DNA of 64,000 nucleotides. It comes from Verrucolacustris abundans. GTDB lineage: Bacteria; Verrucomicrobiota; Verrucomicrobiia; Methylacidiphilales; Verrucolacustridaceae. The stretch covers positions 62,001 through 126,000 of the forward strand of contig OZ239145.1 in the NCBI GenBank assembly GCA_965194535.1, given 5' to 3'. Of the stretch, positions 60,603 through 64,000 are shown one piece after another. The first letter of the stretch is position 1; the number at the start of each line of letters is the position of its first letter. The notes below the pieces were generated by a model. It was not told the DNA's origin. It saw only the letters and a list, made by a program, of their open reading frames with translations, and searched no databases. The position numbers and the translations under genes are program-made.

Positions 60603-60701
60603 AAAATTTTAGAGTGCTGTTCGACTCTGAGTAAAAGATTCTCGGGCGGCTTTCGTCGCTGGACGGTATTTGGGGTGGGGGTAGAAGCAAACTACGGAAG
60701 T

Positions 60702-60721
60702 GGATGCTCTGGCATCCTTTT
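60702..60721 (+). terminator. Short intrinsic terminator-like hairpin
   Basis: GGATGC-TCTG-GCATCC is followed by TTTT, 100 bases downstream of the porin gene. The stem is six base pairs and the T-run short, but it is the best candidate in the porin/ABC-F gap. Confidence 0.4.
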
Positions 60722-60776
60722 ACGAGACCGACCGACTTGCCTATTGCAGTGGTGGAAGAATCAAACGAAAGAGGAA

Positions 60777-62756
60777 TTAGTCTTCGGTAGATTGGGAGGA
60801 GAGAAGAAGGCCTTGTGCGATGAGCTGTTCGAGTGTGGCACTGACCGTAACCGATTCGCGACTCAGGGTGACAGCGGCACCATTGGCCTGATAGGTTTCA
60901 GGCTTTTCAAGCTCGGCGGTGATTTCAGCCAAGCGAGTTTCGAGGGCGAGAATCCGCTGTTCAAGTTCGGTCACTTGCGTGTCGCGTGCTTTTTTGAGAC
61001 GGCTTTTCGCTTGGCGAGCCTCGGCTTCAGCACGTTTCTGCTCTTTTGTTTTTCGGGGGGTGGGGGTTTTGTCAGTCGAAGGTGAAACTGCGGTGGTGGG
61101 TGGAACAACGGGCTGGGAGTTGGAGAGTTGTTCGCCGGCGGTCAAGGCAGCGCGTTCTGACGTCGCACAGGATTTATCCAAGTAGTACTGATAGTCGCCC
61201 GCATAGGGGGTGAGGTGACCTGCGCTGATATGCAGAACGGTTGTGGTCATAGCGCGAATAAAGTGAACATCGTGACTGATGAAAATGAGTGTTCCCTCGT
61301 ACTGGTGTAGAGCGGCGATCAAGGCATCGATCGATCCGATATCCAGATGGGTCGTGGGTTCGTCCATCAGGAGAAGGTTGGGTGGATCGAGGAGGAGTTT
61401 GACGAGGGCGAGGCGGGATTTTTCCCCACCGCTGAGAACGCCCACTGTTTTGAAGACATCGTCCCCGCGAAAAAGAAAGGAACCGAGAACGGTTCGGGCG
61501 GTTTGCTCGCTTACTGGGTTCGGGGAGTGGAGTACCGATTCGAGAACCTGGTGTTTCATATCGAGCGTATCGCCCCGGTGCTGGGAGAAGTATCCGACCC
61601 GGACATTGTGACCGAGGAGTCGTTCGCCGCTTTGAATGGGGAGGGCTCCGCCGAGGAGTTTTAAGAGGGTGGATTTGCCAGCTCCGTTGGGTCCGACGAG
61701 AACTGTACGCTGGCCGCGTTCCGCTTCGAAGTTGAGTCCCCGATACACGGTGAGATCGCCGGAGCCGTCGATATTCTTGTAGGTGTGGCCAACGTCTTTC
61801 AAGGTGATGACTCGCAGGCCGCTACGAACGGGTTGGGGAAAGCTGAATTTAATGGAGCGGGTGGCAGAAACGGGGGCTTCAATTTTCTCCATCCGATCGA
61901 TCTGTTTGAGTTTGCTCTGGGCTTGAGAGGCTTTGCTGGCTTTGGCGCGGAAGCGATCTGCAAATTGTTGCAGGGAGGCAATCTCCTTCTGCTGGTTTTT
62001 GAAGGCGGCTAGATGTTGGGATTCCCGGGCGGCTTTTTCGACCACGTACTTGTCGTAGTTTCCTCGGTACCGATGCAGTTTTGCTTGAGAGATTTCGACA
62101 ATGGAGCCGACCAGTTGGTTGAGGAATTCGCGATCGTGGGAAATCATCAGGATGGCGCCTGGGTAGTTCCGAAGGTACTCCTGAAACCAGACAAGAGATT
62201 CGAGGTCGAGATGGTTGGTGGGTTCGTCCAACAAGAGGAGATCGGGTTCTTGAACGAGGAGGCGGGCGAGGTGCGCACGCATGATCCAACCGCCACTGAG
62301 GGCTTTGGCTTTACGGTTAAAATCGGAGTCGCGGAATGCGAGACCGCTAAGAATTTGTTTGGCCCGGGGTTCGAGTTGCCATCCGCCCAGTTCCGTGAAG
62401 GTATCGAGGGCTTCGTGGTACTCTGGGTCTTCGAGAGTGCCGGCGGCTTCATGTCGTTTGATCGCTTGTTGGACGCGGGACATTTCTGGGGAAGTAGCGC
62501 AGGCCAGTTCGAGAATTGTTTCATCGCCAGCGGGAGCGGACTCTTGGGGGAGAAACCCAAGAGTGATATTTTTTTCGAGAGTGACGCGGCCTTCGTCTGG
62601 AGATGCCTCGCCTAAGATGAGTGAAAAGAGGGTGGATTTTCCTGCTCCGTTTGGGCCGACAAGACCGATTCGGTCTTCGCGGTTGATTTGGAGAGAAACA
62701 TCACTGAAGAGCGTGCGACCTGCGAAAGATTTACTGAGTTGAGAGAGAGTAAGCAT
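60777..62756 (-). CDS. ABC-F family ATPase (Uup/YheS type)
   Basis: A 659-residue protein with two ABC domains and no membrane segment. Walker A GPNGAGKST occurs twice, signatures are LSGGWIMRAHLARLL and LSGGEKSRLALVKLL, and DEPTNHLDLESL/DEPTTHLDIGSI are Walker B regions. The linker is charged, and the C-terminal extension (TKEQKRAEAEARQAK, coiled coil) resembles Uup. ABC-F proteins act on ribosomes. Its role, housekeeping or antibiotic resistance, is not visible. Confidence 0.93.
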   Translation of the reverse strand: MLTLSQLSKSFAGRTLFSDVSLQINREDRIGLVGPNGAGKSTLFSLILGEASPDEGRVTLEKNITLGFLPQESAPAGDETILELACATSPEMSRVQQAIKRHEAAGTLEDPEYHEALDTFTELGGWQLEPRAKQILSGLAFRDSDFNRKAKALSGGWIMRAHLARLLVQEPDLLLLDEPTNHLDLESLVWFQEYLRNYPGAILMISHDREFLNQLVGSIVEISQAKLHRYRGNYDKYVVEKAARESQHLAAFKNQQKEIASLQQFADRFRAKASKASQAQSKLKQIDRMEKIEAPVSATRSIKFSFPQPVRSGLRVITLKDVGHTYKNIDGSGDLTVYRGLNFEAERGQRTVLVGPNGAGKSTLLKLLGGALPIQSGERLLGHNVRVGYFSQHRGDTLDMKHQVLESVLHSPNPVSEQTARTVLGSFLFRGDDVFKTVGVLSGGEKSRLALVKLLLDPPNLLLMDEPTTHLDIGSIDALIAALHQYEGTLIFISHDVHFIRAMTTTVLHISAGHLTPYAGDYQYYLDKSCATSERAALTAGEQLSNSQPVVPPTTAVSPSTDKTPTPRKTKEQKRAEAEARQAKSRLKKARDTQVTELEQRILALETRLAEITAELEKPETYQANGAAVTLSRESVTVSATLEQLIAQGLLLSSQSTED

Positions 62757-62780
62757 GAGAGAAGGGCGCCGAAGGGGAGA

Positions 62781-63530
62781 CTAGATCTTTCCTGTGGCCC
62801 GAAGGAGAGTGTGCGCGCTGACAACGATGAGAAGAATTCCCACAAGTCGCATCATGATCTTCGCGGGCAGGATTTTGCAAAGTTTGGCCGCAAAAGGAGC
62901 TGCGATGACTCCTCCCAGAATCAGTCCTGCGATCAGGGGAAGATTTTCTAACTTCAAAAAGAAAAAGAAGGTCAGGGCTTGGCTGAGGGTGACAAAGAAT
63001 TCGGCCATATTGACGGAACCGATCACGTAGCGGGGTTGGTGGCCTTTTGCGAGGAGGGTGGATGCGACGACAGGGCCCCAGCCTCCGCCACCGACCGCGT
63101 CGAGGAATCCTCCTGTTAAGGCGAGGGGGATGGCTTTGGCGGGCTCGGGTGTAATGGAGATCGGCTTGTGGTTAGAGCGGTAAAGGATGTAGGCCCCCAT
63201 CAGGATGAGATAGGCGCTGATCCAGGGTTTGAATTTTTCTCCCGGAAAGTTGGAGAGAATGTACGCGCCCGTAACGCCTCCTAGGACTCCCGGGATACAA
63301 AGTTCGAGAAAGAGGGTTTTGTTAACGTTCTGGTGGAAGAGATGGCTGATGCCACTGACGCCTGTAGTAAAGATTTCTGAGACTTTGACGCTGTAGCTGA
63401 CGAGAGCGGGGGCAGTGCCAAGGGCTAAGAGAAAGGAGGAGCAGGTGACACCGTACGCCATGCCGAGGGTGCCGTCGACGATCTGACCCGCGAGGCCGAC
63501 AAGGATGGAAAGCAGGAGATCGTGGGTCAT
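62781..63530 (-). CDS. TSUP/TauE family sulfite or organic anion exporter
   Basis: A 249-residue protein with about eight helices and the two DUF81 repeats: GQIVDGTLGMAYGVTCSSFL in the first half and GGFLDAVGGGGWGPVVASTL in the second. TSUP proteins move sulfite, taurine breakdown products or similar anions. It lies 24 bases upstream of the ABC-F gene on the same strand, so the two could be cotranscribed. Confidence 0.9.
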   Translation of the reverse strand: MTHDLLLSILVGLAGQIVDGTLGMAYGVTCSSFLLALGTAPALVSYSVKVSEIFTTGVSGISHLFHQNVNKTLFLELCIPGVLGGVTGAYILSNFPGEKFKPWISAYLILMGAYILYRSNHKPISITPEPAKAIPLALTGGFLDAVGGGGWGPVVASTLLAKGHQPRYVIGSVNMAEFFVTLSQALTFFFFLKLENLPLIAGLILGGVIAAPFAAKLCKILPAKIMMRLVGILLIVVSAHTLLRATGKI

Positions 63531-63594
63531 AGCGAAAGAGTAAACAGGGTTAGGGATTGTGCTGAAGGGAAAAGTGCAGGATGACGCAGGGGAA

Positions 63595-64000
63595 TTACCC
63601 GCGTTCGATCATTGCGTACGCACTGTGATTATGGATGCTTTCGAAATTCTCGGCTTCCACGCGGTACCACTGGATGTCGGGATGAGCGTCGCATTTGAGG
63701 GAGACGGCACGGACGAGGTCCTCGACAAAAACGGGATTATCATAGGCCTGTTCGGTCACGTGTTTTTCGTCGGGCCGTTTGAGGAGAGAAAAAATTTCGG
63801 AGCTGGCACAGGATTCGACCAGCGCAACAAGATCCTCGATCCACACGGTTTTGCCGAAGGTAACCTCGAGACGGACGAGGCCGCGCTGATTATGGGCGCC
63901 CCGTTCGCTGATGGCCTTGCTGCATGGGCAGAGAGTGGTGACGGGAACTGTGACAGCGACTTTGAAGCGGAGATCTTTTCCATGGAGGGTGGCATCGAAG
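63595..64000 (-). CDS. folE2: GTP cyclohydrolase FolE2, C-terminal part (cut by window edge)
   Basis: About 134 C-terminal residues of the metal-dependent type IB GTP cyclohydrolase. TTLCPCSKAISERGAHNQRG contains the metal-binding cysteine region, LLKRPDEKHVTEQAYDNP and EAENFESIHNHSAYA the conserved tail with histidines. It makes dihydroneopterin triphosphate for folate and for QueD. The N-terminus is beyond position 64000. Confidence 0.92.
   Translation of the reverse strand, partial: FDATLHGKDLRFKVAVTVPVTTLCPCSKAISERGAHNQRGLVRLEVTFGKTVWIEDLVALVESCASSEIFSLLKRPDEKHVTEQAYDNPVFVEDLVRAVSLKCDAHPDIQWYRVEAENFESIHNHSAYAMIERG

Overview
The window looks like a chromosomal segment from a Gram-negative, outer-membrane-bearing bacterium, most probably a member of the Verrucomicrobiota. 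This is inferred from gene content, not from a marker gene: an outer-membrane porin of the OmpL-like type, a TIGR04073-like protein of the kind linked to exosortase genomes, the futalosine menaquinone enzyme MqnC, a K+-insensitive membrane pyrophosphatase, GH57 glucan enzymes, a secreted FecR protein next to a giant mosaic surface protein, and dispersed REP-like palindromes. No rRNA, transposase, integrase, CRISPR array or intact prophage is visible. Two tRNAs are present (Met-CAT and Pro-GGG). Genes are packed tightly, many with 4-nt stop/start overlaps, and long antisense reading frames are common because of base composition.

Layout. 1-3.5 kb: truncated ligA, a VanZ-like protein, and a MurNAc kinase-like/MurQ etherase fusion. 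3.6-8.9 kb: six tightly linked minus-strand genes (SDR, CDF transporter, serine hydrolase, acyltransferase, queD, purU). 8.9-19.7 kb: housekeeping and envelope genes (YjbQ, two peptidoglycan amidases, a ZIP transporter, an ABC ATPase, hemW, a 5'-3' exonuclease, an m5U-type RNA methyltransferase, cysK). 19.8-36.5 kb: a surface/envelope region with a glycosyltransferase, a large outer-membrane barrel, a WYL regulator, a zinc-ribbon/membrane mini-operon, a FecR-domain protein and a 2869-residue multidomain surface protein. 36.5-37.9 kb: a DUF2959-like protein, tRNA-Pro with a partial copy of its 3' end, and two REP-like elements. 37.9-46.7 kb: rnr, then glgA, a galT-like gene and two GH57 proteins. 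46.7-52.3 kb: a lipoprotein, an Lrp regulator with an aminotransferase, an FAD oxidoreductase, an ACT protein and mqnC. 52.4-64 kb: cstA and hppA (convergent), a MarR-TolC-PgeF operon, a porin, an ABC-F ATPase, a TSUP transporter and truncated folE2.

The most interesting unit is at 21.1-36.5 kb. Four related 15-bp AT-rich sites (core about ACAAYATATAG) lie in two promoters, one for the 613-residue outer-membrane barrel and one for the FecR/giant-protein pair. These promoters flank a WYL-family regulator. I infer a co-regulated cell-surface system. Other notable points are the MurNAc kinase/MurQ fusion, a GH57 paralogue whose acid/base aspartate is replaced, a GalT homologue lacking its usual CxxC, and two genes whose conserved N-termini can only be translated from a CTG start.
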